Below, piece after piece: positions 1 to 8,768 of a DNA stretch of 64,000 nucleotides. Below the pieces are notes generated by a model, which was given only the letters and a program-made list of their open reading frames with translations, was not told where the DNA came from and ran no database searches. Location of the stretch: NCBI RefSeq assembly GCF_019203965.1, contig NZ_CP076448.1:1069001-1133000 (forward strand), given 5' to 3'. Positions within the stretch are counted from its first letter, which is position 1. Every line of letters begins with the position of its first letter. The DNA comes from Elioraea tepida (GTDB lineage: Bacteria > Pseudomonadota > Alphaproteobacteria > Acetobacterales > Acetobacteraceae). Position numbers and translations under genes: made by a program.

Positions 1-656
1 GTGCCGAGCTCTCCAAGGGCCGCCCCGACCACGCGTTCCTGATGGAGGAGCGCGGCAGCTCGGGGCCGGAGGACTGGAAGTTCCGCTTCCTGGTCGATCC
101 GCTCGACGGCACGACGAACTTCCTGCACGGGATTCCGCACTGGGCGATCTCGATCGGGCTCGAGCGTCGCCTCGGCAAGACCTCGGAGATCGTGGCGGGC
201 GTGGTGCATTCCCCCGCCCAGGGCGAGCTGTTCGTGGCGGAGAAGGGGGTCGGCGCCTTCCTCAACGAGCGTCGCTTGCGCGTCTCGGCACGGCGGGAGA
301 TGCGGGAGGCGCTGTTCGCGACCGGAATCCCCTTCGGCTCGATGCCGTACAAGCGCGAATTCACGCATACTCTGACGGCGCTGATGCCCGAGGTCGCGGG
401 CATACGCCGCGCCGGGGCGGCGGCGCTTGATCTCGCCTGGGTGGCGGCGGGCCGCTACGACGGCTACTGGGAACTCAATCTCAACCCGTGGGACATCGCG
501 GCGGGGATCATCCTGGTGCGCGAGGCGGGCGGCTTCGTCACCGCCCCCGACGGGGGCGACCCGCTCGCCTCCGGCGATGTCGTGGCGGCGAACCCCGCAC
601 TTCACCCGAAGCTGCGCGAGGTGGTGGCGAGCGGGATCGCCGCGGTACGCCGATGA
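1..656 (+). CDS. Inositol monophosphatase family protein (5' truncated by window edge)
   Basis: The reading frame is open from base 3, so the N-terminus lies outside the window; 217 residues are visible. The metal-binding motif DPLDGTTNFLHG and the C-terminal motif WDIAAGIILVREAGG are the two signatures of the Mg-dependent, Li-sensitive inositol monophosphatase/SuhB family, which dephosphorylates inositol phosphates or similar sugar phosphates in the cytoplasm. An acidic stretch (LMEERG) before the first motif matches the usual metal-ligand loop. The gene ends 83 bp before an envelope gene cassette on the same strand. The exact substrate, and whether it is SuhB or a CysQ/HisN relative, cannot be decided from this fragment. 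Confidence 0.9.
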   Translation, partial: AELSKGRPDHAFLMEERGSSGPEDWKFRFLVDPLDGTTNFLHGIPHWAISIGLERRLGKTSEIVAGVVHSPAQGELFVAEKGVGAFLNERRLRVSARREMREALFATGIPFGSMPYKREFTHTLTALMPEVAGIRRAGAAALDLAWVAAGRYDGYWELNLNPWDIAAGIILVREAGGFVTAPDGGDPLASGDVVAANPALHPKLREVVASGIAAVRR

Positions 657-739
657 GACAGGCGGCGCGGGTTGGTGTGCCCGCGCGTCATCGCGTAAGG
701 TCCCGCCACGGGATCGTTCACCTCTGACGCGCGGAGACG

Positions 740-1594
740 ATGGCGCGGCTCGCTCGCCTCACTGGCCTCCTGCTCGGGCTCGGGCTTCCGCTCGCGCCGC
801 TCGGCGCGGCGGCGCAGGACCCAGGCGTGCGGGTGGACCGCTCCGTGCTCGATGCGCTCGGGCCTGCGCCGCGCCAGCCTCTGGCCCCCGGGTTCGAGCC
901 GCCCGCCGCGCAGGAGCCGAGGCGCAGTGTCCGGCGCACGCCGCCCCAACGCCCGGCAGCGGAGGAGACCAAGGACGGCGTGGTGCGCGTTCCGCCGCCT
1001 CCGCCGATCGCCGCCGCGCCGCCGCGTGAGGAGGAGGCGCCGCGCCCGCTCGCCCCCTCTCTCCTGCCGCCCACCCTGCGTGCTGCCCAAGCCCCACCGA
1101 CCGCTCCGGCTCCCGGCGCGCCACCCCCGGCCTCTGCCCCGGCGGCGCCACAGGCTGCGGCACCGGCTCCGTCGGCGGCCGCTCCGGCCCGGCAGGCGCC
1201 ACAACAGGCCCAGGCACCCGCGGCGGCACCTCCGGCCCGCCCCGCGGCGGCGACGCCCGTAGCGGCGGCGACCGCCGCAGCCCGCTCGCTCAGGCTCGAG
1301 TTCGCGGGCGGGGCGACGGAGCTCACCCCCTCGGCGCGCGAGCAGGTGCTCCGGTTCGCGAGCGGCATCGCGGAGGACGACCAGGTGCGGATCACCGTCA
1401 ACGCCTATGCGGGGGGAGACCCGTCCGACCCCTCCCGCGCACGCCGCACCTCGCTCTCCCGCGCGCTCGCCGTGCGCGCGGCGCTGATGGAGGCCGGCAT
1501 ACGCTCGACACGGATCGATGTGCGCGCTCTTGGCCTCGGCTCCGGCGACGGCCCTGCCGACCGCGTCGACATTCTCGCCGGAGCGGGCCGATGA
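740..1594 (+). CDS. Secreted Pro/Ala-rich protein with C-terminal OmpA-like domain
   Basis: This 284-residue protein starts at an ATG preceded by GGAG. Residues 1-25 are a signal peptide ending in an AAAQ-type cleavage site. Residues about 30-180 are low complexity, rich in Pro, Ala and Arg, and probably form a disordered periplasmic linker. Residues about 180-284 resemble an OmpA/MotB peptidoglycan-associated fold (a beta strand LRLEFAGG, a helix, then an ALAVRAALMEAGI helix and a VRALGLG strand). The canonical Asp/Arg diaminopimelate-binding pair is not clear. The stop overlaps the next start (ATGA), so it is probably cotranslated with the channel gene downstream and may be an accessory subunit of that complex. 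Confidence 0.75.
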   Translation: MARLARLTGLLLGLGLPLAPLGAAAQDPGVRVDRSVLDALGPAPRQPLAPGFEPPAAQEPRRSVRRTPPQRPAAEETKDGVVRVPPPPPIAAAPPREEEAPRPLAPSLLPPTLRAAQAPPTAPAPGAPPPASAPAAPQAAAPAPSAAAPARQAPQQAQAPAAAPPARPAAATPVAAATAAARSLRLEFAGGATELTPSAREQVLRFASGIAEDDQVRITVNAYAGGDPSDPSRARRTSLSRALAVRAALMEAGIRSTRIDVRALGLGSGDGPADRVDILAGAGR

Positions 1595-2730
1595 TCACCC
1601 GGCCGCGACGCTTCGTCCTGCGCATGCTTCTCTTCGTCGCAGTTGTGCTCGCGGTCGCCGCGGTGCTGCACCGGACGCTGATCGAGGCCTTCCTCGCCAC
1701 CCCGCTTCTCAACGGGCTGATCCTCGGCGTGCTGCTCGCGGGCGTGATCTACACCTTCCGGCAGGTGATCGCGCTCGAGCGCGAGGTCGAGTGGCTCGAG
1801 ACCTTCCGGCGCAACCGGCCCGGCCTTGCCGGGCTCGGGCAGCCGAGGCTGCTCGCGCCGATGGCGGCGATGATCGCGGAGAAGCGCGATCGCCTCACCC
1901 TGTCAGCGCTCGCGATGCGCAGCCTGCTCGACGGCATCCGAAGCCGGCTCGACGAGACGCGCGAGATCAGCCGCTACACGGTGGGGCTTCTGATCTTCCT
2001 CGGCCTGCTCGGCACGTTCTGGGGCCTGATCCAGACGATCGGTGCGATCGCCGAGGTGATCGGCGGCATGACGGTCGGCTCGGGCGACCTGCCGACCCTG
2101 TTCAACCAGCTCAAATCGGGCCTCGAGGCGCCGCTTCGCGGCATGGGCACGGCGTTCTCCGCCTCTCTGTTCGGGCTTGCCTCCTCGCTCGTGCTCGGCT
2201 TCCTCGACCTCAACGCCGGCCAGGCGCAGAACCGCTTCTACATGGACCTCGAGGAGTGGCTCGCTCAGGCCACCCGGCTCTCCTCCGGGGCGATCGGCAC
2301 CGAGGGCGAGGGCTCGGTTCCCGTCTATGTCCAGGCGCTGCTCGAGCAGACGGCGGAGAACCTCGAGGGGCTGCAGCGAATCCTCGCCCGCGGCGAGGAG
2401 GGAAGGATGGCGGCGAACCAGGCGGTGATCGGGCTGACCGAGCGACTCGGTCAGCTCACCGACCAGATGCGCGCCTCGCAGGCGATCCTGTTGCGCATGG
2501 CGGAAGGCCAGCAGGAGCTCCGCCCTGTGCTTGCGAGGCTTGCCGATGCGCAGGCGCATGGCGCTCTCGACGAGGCGACGCGCGCGCACATCCGCAACCT
2601 TGAGCTCTACATGGCGCGCCTGCTCGAGGAGTTAATCCAGGGGCGGAACCAGCTTTCCTCCGAGGTGAGGAGCGAGATCAAGCTGCTCGCACGCACCATC
2701 GCTGCGCTCGCGGAGAACGATCAGCGATGA
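1591..2730 (+). CDS. MotA/TolQ/ExbB-type proton channel family protein
   Basis: This 379-residue inner-membrane protein has hydrophobic segments at about 8-29, 37-57, 134-156 and 190-212. The segment LGLLGTFWGLIQTIGAI is the typical MotA/TolQ/ExbB signature helix, and the following segment GMGTAFSASLFGLASSL matches the last core helix. The family forms pentameric proton channels around a dimer of a MotB/TolR/ExbD partner. The C-terminal 150 residues are hydrophilic and helical, longer than in ExbB or TolQ. The partner is the next gene. The start overlaps the stop of the upstream OmpA-like gene by 4 bp. I infer an envelope-spanning stator; its load is unknown, and it is not a flagellar MotA by context. 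Confidence 0.82.
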   Translation: MITRPRRFVLRMLLFVAVVLAVAAVLHRTLIEAFLATPLLNGLILGVLLAGVIYTFRQVIALEREVEWLETFRRNRPGLAGLGQPRLLAPMAAMIAEKRDRLTLSALAMRSLLDGIRSRLDETREISRYTVGLLIFLGLLGTFWGLIQTIGAIAEVIGGMTVGSGDLPTLFNQLKSGLEAPLRGMGTAFSASLFGLASSLVLGFLDLNAGQAQNRFYMDLEEWLAQATRLSSGAIGTEGEGSVPVYVQALLEQTAENLEGLQRILARGEEGRMAANQAVIGLTERLGQLTDQMRASQAILLRMAEGQQELRPVLARLADAQAHGALDEATRAHIRNLELYMARLLEELIQGRNQLSSEVRSEIKLLARTIAALAENDQR

Positions 2731-2775
2731 GGCCGCAGCACGGGGGCGGCTGATGGCGGGTCGGGAGGGCGTCTG

Positions 2776-4311
2776 ATGGCAGGGCTCGCGAGCGGTCGGC
2801 GACGCGGCGGCTACGAGCCCTGGCCGGGCTATGTCGACGCGCTCTCGACCCTCCTGATGGTGATCATCTTCGTTCTGCTCGTGTTCGTGCTCGCGCAAGG
2901 GTTCCTCTCGGTGGCCCTCTCGGGTCGCGACCAGGCGCTCGCGCGGCTGAACCGGCAGGTGGCGGAACTGTCAGACCTGCTCGCGCTCGAGCGCGGCACG
3001 ACGGCGGAGCTGAGGCTCTCGGTCGCACGGCTGGCCTCAGACCTCGAGGCGATGGCGGCCGAGCGCGATGCGCTCTCCCGCGAGATTGCCTCTCTCTCTG
3101 CCCAGCGCGACCGTGCCGGGGCCGACCGCGCCGCCGCTCTCGCCGAGCGGGCGCGGCTGGCCACGGAGCTTGCCGAGGCGCGGGCGCGCGCCGACGCCGC
3201 CGCGGCGCGGGTGCAGCGTCTTGAGGCGGAGCTCGCCGAGGCGCTGACCCGGGCCGACCAGGTGCAAATGGTGGCCGACGCCCGCGCCCGCGACGCGCAG
3301 GATGCCGCGCGCGAGGCGGCCGAGCGCCAGCGCGCCGCGACGGAAGCAGCACGCGCCGCCGCGGAGGCGCAGCGGCAGCTCGCCGATGCCCGGGCCGAAC
3401 TCGCCGAGACGCGCCGCACGCTCGAGGCGGAGCGGGCGCAGCTCGCCCGCATGCGCGAGGAGATCGCAGCGCTTGACCGCCAGGTGACGGCCGACCGCGC
3501 GACCATCGAGCTTCGCCTCTCGGAGATCGCTCGGCTCACCGGCCAGATCCGGGCGCTCACGGCGCTGCGCGACGAGCTCGAGCGCGAGGCGCGGGCGGCG
3601 GCGGCGCGTGCCACCACCGAGGAGCAGCAGAGGCGCGCCCTCGCCGCGCTGCTCGAGGAGGAGCGTCGGCTCGGCGAGACGGCGCGGGCGCAGGTGGCCC
3701 TCCTCAACCGCCAGATCGAGGAGCTTCGCGCCCAGATCGCGCGAATCGCCGCCGCTCTCGAAGCCGCCGAGGCGGAGGGGCGTGACAAGGACGCGCAGAT
3801 CGCCGCCCTCGGCCAGCGGCTCAACCTCGCTCTTGCCGCGCGGGTGGAGGAGCTGCAGCGCTACCGCAGCGACTTCTTCGGCCGGCTGCGCGAGGTGCTC
3901 GGCAACCGCCCCGGGATCCAGATTGTTGGCGACCGGTTCGTGTTCCAATCGGAGGTGCTGTTCCCGGTCGGTTCGGCTGATCTCCAGCCCGAGGGGGTGG
4001 AGCAGATTCGCCAGATCGCCGCTGTGGTGCGCGAGATCGCGCGCGACATCCCCCCCGACATCCCGTGGATCCTGCGCGTCGATGGCCATGCTGACCGCAC
4101 GCCGATCACCGGCACCGGCCGGTTCGCCTCGAACTGGGAGCTTTCGGCCGCGCGCGCCATCACGGTGGTTCGGCTGCTCGCGCTGCTCGGCGTTCCCGAG
4201 AACCGTCTCGCCGCCACCGGCTTCGGCGAGTTTCAGCCGCTCGACCTGGGCGACAGCCCCGCGGCTCTGGCGCGCAACCGCCGGATCGAGCTCAGGCTGA
4301 CCGACCGCTGA
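2776..4311 (+). CDS. MotB-like protein with long periplasmic coiled coil and OmpA domain
   Basis: This protein has 511 residues; the start follows a GGGAGGG ribosome site. A single membrane helix (about 26-48, ALSTLLMVIIFVLLVFVL) is preceded by an Asp in YVDALST, in the position of the proton-carrying Asp of MotB. Residues about 55-365 are an almost uninterrupted heptad-rich Ala/Arg/Glu coiled coil. Residues about 385-511 form an OmpA/MotB peptidoglycan-binding domain with VDGHADRTPI, SNWELSAARA and NRRIEL, including the usual Asp and Arg. Together with the preceding channel gene it makes a complete stator-like pair. The coiled coil is several times longer than the linker of flagellar MotB and could span most of the periplasm. 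Such pairs occur in other alphaproteobacteria, but I know of no assigned function. Confidence 0.85.
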   Translation: MAGLASGRRRGGYEPWPGYVDALSTLLMVIIFVLLVFVLAQGFLSVALSGRDQALARLNRQVAELSDLLALERGTTAELRLSVARLASDLEAMAAERDALSREIASLSAQRDRAGADRAAALAERARLATELAEARARADAAAARVQRLEAELAEALTRADQVQMVADARARDAQDAAREAAERQRAATEAARAAAEAQRQLADARAELAETRRTLEAERAQLARMREEIAALDRQVTADRATIELRLSEIARLTGQIRALTALRDELEREARAAAARATTEEQQRRALAALLEEERRLGETARAQVALLNRQIEELRAQIARIAAALEAAEAEGRDKDAQIAALGQRLNLALAARVEELQRYRSDFFGRLREVLGNRPGIQIVGDRFVFQSEVLFPVGSADLQPEGVEQIRQIAAVVREIARDIPPDIPWILRVDGHADRTPITGTGRFASNWELSAARAITVVRLLALLGVPENRLAATGFGEFQPLDLGDSPAALARNRRIELRLTDR

Positions 4312-4318
4312 GGAAAGG
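4311..4318 (+). promoter_or_regulatory. Ribosome binding site for upp, pointing to an unusual start
   Basis: AGGAAAGG begins directly after the last coding base region of the MotB-like gene. It sits 12 nt before an in-frame ACG (4331) and 45 nt before the first in-frame GTG (4364). Its position supports initiation near 4325-4335, where no ATG, GTG or TTG exists. Confidence 0.5.
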
Positions 4319-4363
4319 CAGGTTCCACCGACGCTCCTCGATCACCCGCTCGCGGCCGACTCG

Positions 4364-4948
4364 GTGGCGACACTCAGGCGCGCCGAGACCTCGCCGCCCG
4401 CTTTCCGTTCCGCTCTCTTCCGCGTGGCCCTTCTGCTCGCGGCCGAAGCGACACGGCATCTGCCGACGCGGACCGCTTCCGTCACGACACCGCTCGAGAC
4501 CGCCTCAGTGCCGGTGCTCGCGGCGAAACCGCCCTGCCTCGTTCCGGTTCTGCGCGCGGGCCTCGCCCTCGTCGAGGGCTTCGCGACACTGCTGCCGGAG
4601 AGCCCTGTTGCGCATTTTGGCGCCTGGCGCGACCACGACACGCTCAAGCCGGTCGAGTACTACTTCAAGGCACCGGCCGACCTCGGAGAGCGTGGCGCGA
4701 TCGTGCTCGACCCGATGCTTGCGACGGGCGGAACGGCGGTCGCCGCCGTCACGCGGCTGAAGGCGGCCGGAGCACGCGATGTCACCGTCTGCGCCGTGAT
4801 CGCGGCGCCGGAAGGGGTGCCCGCTCTCGCCGCGGCCCACCCCGAGGCGCGGCTGATCATCGCCGCGCTCGACCGCTGCCTAGATCCCCGGGGCTACATT
4901 CTGCCCGGGCTCGGGGATGCGGGCGACCGTGCCTTCGGCACCGGGTGA
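4364..4948 (+). CDS. upp: Uracil phosphoribosyltransferase
   Basis: UPRTase converts uracil plus PRPP to UMP in pyrimidine salvage. The PRPP loop DPMLATGGTAVAAV, the VPVLRAGLALVEG strand-turn and the C-terminal uracil-binding motif GYILPGLGDAGDRAFGT are all intact. The only usable start codon is the GTG at 4364, but conserved family sequence (LLDHPLAADS, matching the HPL start of other Upp proteins) continues in frame upstream to about 4334, after a stop at 4298-4300. Between that stop and 4364 there is no ATG, GTG or TTG. A strong AGGAAAGG lies at 4311-4318. The true start is therefore either non-canonical (ACG at 4331 is the best placed) or was lost by mutation or sequence error. Confidence 0.9.
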   Translation: MATLRRAETSPPAFRSALFRVALLLAAEATRHLPTRTASVTTPLETASVPVLAAKPPCLVPVLRAGLALVEGFATLLPESPVAHFGAWRDHDTLKPVEYYFKAPADLGERGAIVLDPMLATGGTAVAAVTRLKAAGARDVTVCAVIAAPEGVPALAAAHPEARLIIAALDRCLDPRGYILPGLGDAGDRAFGTG

Positions 4949-5147
4949 GGGTCCTCGGTCGTGAACGGACAGGCGCGTGCCGGTTCGCTCGCGCACGGCC
5001 AGGCTGATCGTTGGTTCGCTGCTCCGGCGGGGCGGCGTCTTCGGTGCGCGCCCGCACTGCTGTCGCCGTGCCGGCAGCTCGGATGGCTCGGGGGTTGGGC
5101 CCGCAGTCCACGGCAACCGCTGCGGTCGGCTTCGCGACGCGAGGGTC

Positions 5148-5979
5148 CTACCGCCGCGTGAGAACCGCGATCATGTTGTCGTCCGTCGGGAGCGACAGAA
5201 GCAGCGAGACCTCGATGTCGAAGCCCGCCGCGTCCGCCATCCGTCGCAGGCTTGCCGGGGTGAAGTCGTTCACATGGTCCGGCAGGCGTATGCCGCACCA
5301 CCGGCTGCCCATGACTCGGCGATTGAGGCTGCCGAAGTTCGGCACCTTCACCACCGCAACGCCGCCGGGGAGGAGGGCGCGGTGCAGGGCGCACAGCACC
5401 CGGGCGGGCTCCGCCTCGTGTTCGAGGTAGGACCGCAGGAGCGCGCCGGTGAAGACACCGCTGCCGAGTCGTTCCATGGCCGTGACAGCCGGCGCGGAGA
5501 TCACCTCTCCCCCCAACGGCGCGAGGGCCGCGCGAGCGGCCTCGGCCAAGGCCTGCGAGACCTCGATGCCGACGGGGCGGAACCCTGATGGCAAGGCGAG
5601 CATGTGGCTGCCGTCGCCACAGCCGATGTCAAGCACCGCACCGGGCCGAGCGCGCCGTGCGAGGATGGAAACCGGTTCGATTCACGGCAGAAGGTGCAGC
5701 CGCCAGCGGCTGGCGGAGTCGAGCCAGGCGAGCAGGCCATCCTCCTTCTGGCGGCGCTCGGCTTCGCGAGCGAAGCTCTTCTCCCAGGCCAGCTGCTCAG
5801 CCAGCTCTTCCGGGTTCCGGCACCTCCGGCAGATACGCGAACCCGCAGGCGTGGCAGGAGATAATCCGCCATCCGTCGCGGGCGAACCACGGCCTCGCGT
5901 CCGACGACGACGACGCACCGCACAGCGGGCAGCTGCGGGTGCGGATGCGGAGTGGGCGTGTCACGTCGCTGTCGGCCAT
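5148..5979 (-). pseudogene. Class I SAM methyltransferase with N-terminal zinc ribbon, disrupted
   Basis: Read through its lesions, this is one methyltransferase of about 275 residues. The N-terminus (ATG at 5979, alternative 5997) has a zinc ribbon with CPLCG and CHACGFAYLPEVP. At about 5815-5820 an extra base shifts the frame; removing one G restores VPNPEELAEQLAWEKS. A TGA at 5682-5684 then interrupts the frame after RWRLHLLP, and the same frame continues with IEPVSILARRARPG, the SAM-binding motif VLDIGCGDG and a normal C-terminus (DHVNDFTPASLRRM) ending at 5148. The organisation is that of zinc-ribbon Methyltransf_11/23 proteins often found in glycan or natural-product clusters. Two independent lesions argue for a pseudogene, unless both are sequence errors. 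The SAM-domain part could still be made from an internal start at 5636. Confidence 0.8.
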
Positions 5980-6040
5980 CGGTGCATGGTTCTCCATCTC
6001 GGAAGGTTTGGCTCGGGCCGCCAGGGCGTCAGCGCCTGGC

Positions 6041-7039
6041 TCACCCGGGGCTTGCGGCACCGGGCCGCCAGTCGCGGAAGAAGGCCGTGCCGACCGCACC
6101 CGCGATCGCGATCAGCATGCGCTGCACCCAGTCCAGGAACTCGTGCAGCCCGGCCTCGACGATCCGGTCGATGCTGCGCTCCTCGAGGCCGGCGCGGAGC
6201 TCCTCCGCGCGCTCGGCCGCCTCGCGGGTTCCGCGCAGACCATAGCGGGAGCGCAACTGCTCGAGCGCCCACTCCGCCTGGCGGACACAGAGCAGGACCG
6301 AGCGCGGGAAGGCACCGTCGAGAAGCAGGAAATCTGCCACAGCCCGGGGCGTCAGCTCGCGCGGATGCACCCGCCGGAAGGCGTGGTAGCCGGCGGCGGC
6401 GCGCAATAGCGCGTGCCACTGCGACAAATCGAGCGCCGAGCCGACATCGGCGAGCGAGGGCAGAAGGAGATGGTACTTGATGTCGAGCAGGCGCGTGGTC
6501 TGGTCCGCCCGCTCGATGACGCGGCCGAGCTGGAGAAAGTGCCAGCCCTGGTCGCGGTAGAATGTTCCCTCGGTGATTCCGGTGTTGAGCTGCACGCTCT
6601 CCTTCAGACGCGAACAGAGCCGCGACAGCCCGTCGCCTGCGATCTCCTCCTCGGTCAGCGCCGAGACCCAGCCGTGGAAGACGTTGAGCTGGGTCCACAT
6701 CTCGGTGGAGATGAGCGGGCGCAGGATTCGGGCGTTCTGCCGCGCTGCGGCCACCGCGGCCGGGATCGAGGTCGGGTTGTCAGCATCGAGCAGGTAGAAG
6801 CGCCGCACCGCCTCGGGCGTGGCCTGGCCGTAGCGCCGGGCGAACTCCGCCTCGTCGGCGTTGATCCGCACCACGCTCTCCCACGCCTGGGCGGGGCGGC
6901 CGGAGGCCTCGAAGGTCTGGGTGACGTCGAGCACGCGGGCGAGGTTCTCGGCGCGCTCGAGATACCGCGCCATCCAGAACAGGCTCTCGGCGTAGCGGGC
7001 GAGTAGCGGCTGGGCGGGGGCACGAAGCGTATCGGTCAT
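6041..7039 (-). CDS. Alpha-E domain-containing protein
   Basis: This 332-residue, almost all-helical protein begins with LLARYAESLFWMARYLERAENLARVLDV, the diagnostic N-terminal signature of the bacterial alpha-E family (conserved Arg/Glu-rich helices). It follows the ATP-grasp gene with a 1-nt gap (TGAgATG) and is surely cotranslated with it. In other bacteria this pair often sits with a transglutaminase-like protease and has been proposed from genome analysis to make or modify a peptide. No biochemical function is established. The usual transglutaminase partner is absent here; the next gene downstream on the same strand is a broken methyltransferase. Confidence 0.88.
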   Translation of the reverse strand: MTDTLRAPAQPLLARYAESLFWMARYLERAENLARVLDVTQTFEASGRPAQAWESVVRINADEAEFARRYGQATPEAVRRFYLLDADNPTSIPAAVAAARQNARILRPLISTEMWTQLNVFHGWVSALTEEEIAGDGLSRLCSRLKESVQLNTGITEGTFYRDQGWHFLQLGRVIERADQTTRLLDIKYHLLLPSLADVGSALDLSQWHALLRAAAGYHAFRRVHPRELTPRAVADFLLLDGAFPRSVLLCVRQAEWALEQLRSRYGLRGTREAAERAEELRAGLEERSIDRIVEAGLHEFLDWVQRMLIAIAGAVGTAFFRDWRPGAASPG

Positions 7040-7040
7040 C

Positions 7041-8531
7041 TCATTCGTCCACCAGCACCCAGGTGTCCTTCGACCCCCCGCCCTGCGAAGAGTTGACGAC
7101 GAGGCTTCCGGGCTTGAGCGCTACCCGGGTCAGCCCTCCGGGCAGCACCCAGGTGTCACGGCCGGTGATCGCGTAGGGGCGGAGGTCGAGATGCCGCGGC
7201 CGAAGCCCGTCCGGCGTCAAGGTCGGGGCGACGGAGAGGTTGATCATCGGCTGGCTGATCCAGTTCGCCGGGTTGGCGAGCAGCTTCTCGCGGCAGGCCT
7301 CGAGCTCGGCCCGGGTCGCGCGCGGGCCGATGGTGATGCCATAGCCACCGGATCCGCCGACCGGCTTGATGACGAGGTTGGGAAGCTCCGCCAGCGTGGC
7401 GGCAAGCCCCTCCGGCTCGCGGCAGATCCGCGTCTCGACGTTCTCGATCACCGGATCCTCGGCGAGGTAGTAGCGGATGATCCGCGGCATGTAGGCGTAG
7501 AGCGCCTTGTCGTCGGCCACCCCCGTGCCGACGGCGTTGGCGAGCGCGACATTGCCCTTGCGCCAGGCGGCGATGAGGCCGGGCACACCGAGCAGGCTGT
7601 CGGGGCGGAACACGGTCGGGTCGAGGAAAGTGTCGTCGATCCGGCGGTAGATGGTGTGCACGGGTGCGAGGCCCGCCGTGGTGCGCATGAACACGCGGTC
7701 GTTCTCGACCGTGAGGTCGGCGCCCTCGACCAAGGGCACGCCCATCTCGCGCGCGAGGAAGACGTGCTCGAAGAAGGCCGAGTTGTAGATCCCTGGGGAG
7801 AGCAGCACGACCTGCGGATCGGCCACCGCTGGCGGCGCGATCGCGCACATCGCCTCCTGCAGCCTGAGCCCGTAGCCATCGACCGGCCGGAGGCGTATGC
7901 CCTGCATCAGATCGGGGAAGGCGCGCAGCATCGCGTGCCGGTTCTCGATCACGTAGGAGACGCCCGAGGGCGTTCGGGCATTGTCCTCGAGCACGCGGAA
8001 ACGCCCGTGCTCGTCGCGCACGATGTCGATGCCGCAGATGTGGACGTAGCTGCCGAACGGGACCGGGAAGCCCTGCATCTCCGGGCGGTAGTTCGGGTTT
8101 CCGTGCACGAGATCGGCGGGAACCACGCCGTCCTTGAGGATCTTCTGCCCGTTGTAGATGTCCTGCAGGAAAAGGTTCAGCGCCGCCACGCGCTGCTTCA
8201 CGCCTGCCTCGAGCGTGCGCCACTCGCCCGCGGTCAGCACGCGGGGAACGATGTCGAACGGCAGGATCCGGTCGATCGCCGTCGCCTCCGAATACACGGT
8301 GAAGGTGATGCCGAGATTGAAGAGGTCACGCTCGGCCGATGCCGCGCGACGCCTCAGCTCCTCCACAGGAAGCGCGGCCAGGCGCCGAAGCACGGTTGCG
8401 AGCGCGCCTCCGTCGCCCGGTCGCTCGGTGGTGAGCTCGCAGAAGAAGCCGCCAGGATCGTAGCCGGGCAGCGGAAGCGGTCGTCCGTCTGCGTCGAAGA
8501 CCTCGGTCGTGCGCGGCTTCGGCCCGCTCAC
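7041..8531 (-). CDS. Circularly permuted type 2 ATP-grasp protein
   Basis: This 496-residue protein starts at a GTG; an ATG slightly upstream is out of frame. Family hallmarks are FNLGITFTVYS, ERILPFD-type text (IDRILPFDIVPRVL), LFLQDIYNGQKILKDGVVP, the acidic loop RVLEDNARTPSGVSYVIENR and the glycine-rich nucleotide loop VIKPVGGSGGYGI. These define the circularly permuted ATP-grasp group that is always near alpha-E genes. ATP-grasp enzymes ligate carboxylates to amines through acyl phosphates, so a peptide-bond-forming role is inferred; substrate unknown. The C-terminus QGGGSKDTWVL is typical. It forms a two-gene operon with the alpha-E gene. Confidence 0.9.
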   Translation of the reverse strand: MSGPKPRTTEVFDADGRPLPLPGYDPGGFFCELTTERPGDGGALATVLRRLAALPVEELRRRAASAERDLFNLGITFTVYSEATAIDRILPFDIVPRVLTAGEWRTLEAGVKQRVAALNLFLQDIYNGQKILKDGVVPADLVHGNPNYRPEMQGFPVPFGSYVHICGIDIVRDEHGRFRVLEDNARTPSGVSYVIENRHAMLRAFPDLMQGIRLRPVDGYGLRLQEAMCAIAPPAVADPQVVLLSPGIYNSAFFEHVFLAREMGVPLVEGADLTVENDRVFMRTTAGLAPVHTIYRRIDDTFLDPTVFRPDSLLGVPGLIAAWRKGNVALANAVGTGVADDKALYAYMPRIIRYYLAEDPVIENVETRICREPEGLAATLAELPNLVIKPVGGSGGYGITIGPRATRAELEACREKLLANPANWISQPMINLSVAPTLTPDGLRPRHLDLRPYAITGRDTWVLPGGLTRVALKPGSLVVNSSQGGGSKDTWVLVDE

Positions 8532-8768
8532 CGCTTGCCCATCCCCTGCTTCGCCGCCCTCGCCGTGCCGAACTGCGCCGCGCGCACGCCGGCCGATCCG
8601 AAAATGCTAGCCCGCCCGGCCTGGGGCGGCCAAGCACCGCCCATCACCGGATCCCGGGCCGGCACGCGCGCGGATGCTTGATCATGGCTTCGGCTTCGCC
8701 GATATCAGGGTGGCAAGCGAAGGCGAGGCACCGCCCGAGTCGCAGGCTGTAGAGAGGGGAGCCCACCC

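Noticed and set aside
4949-5147. Possible tRNA or small RNA in the gap after upp
   Set aside because: A GGTTCG-like box is present but no cloverleaf or acceptor stem can be drawn; no tRNA was recognised anywhere in the window.
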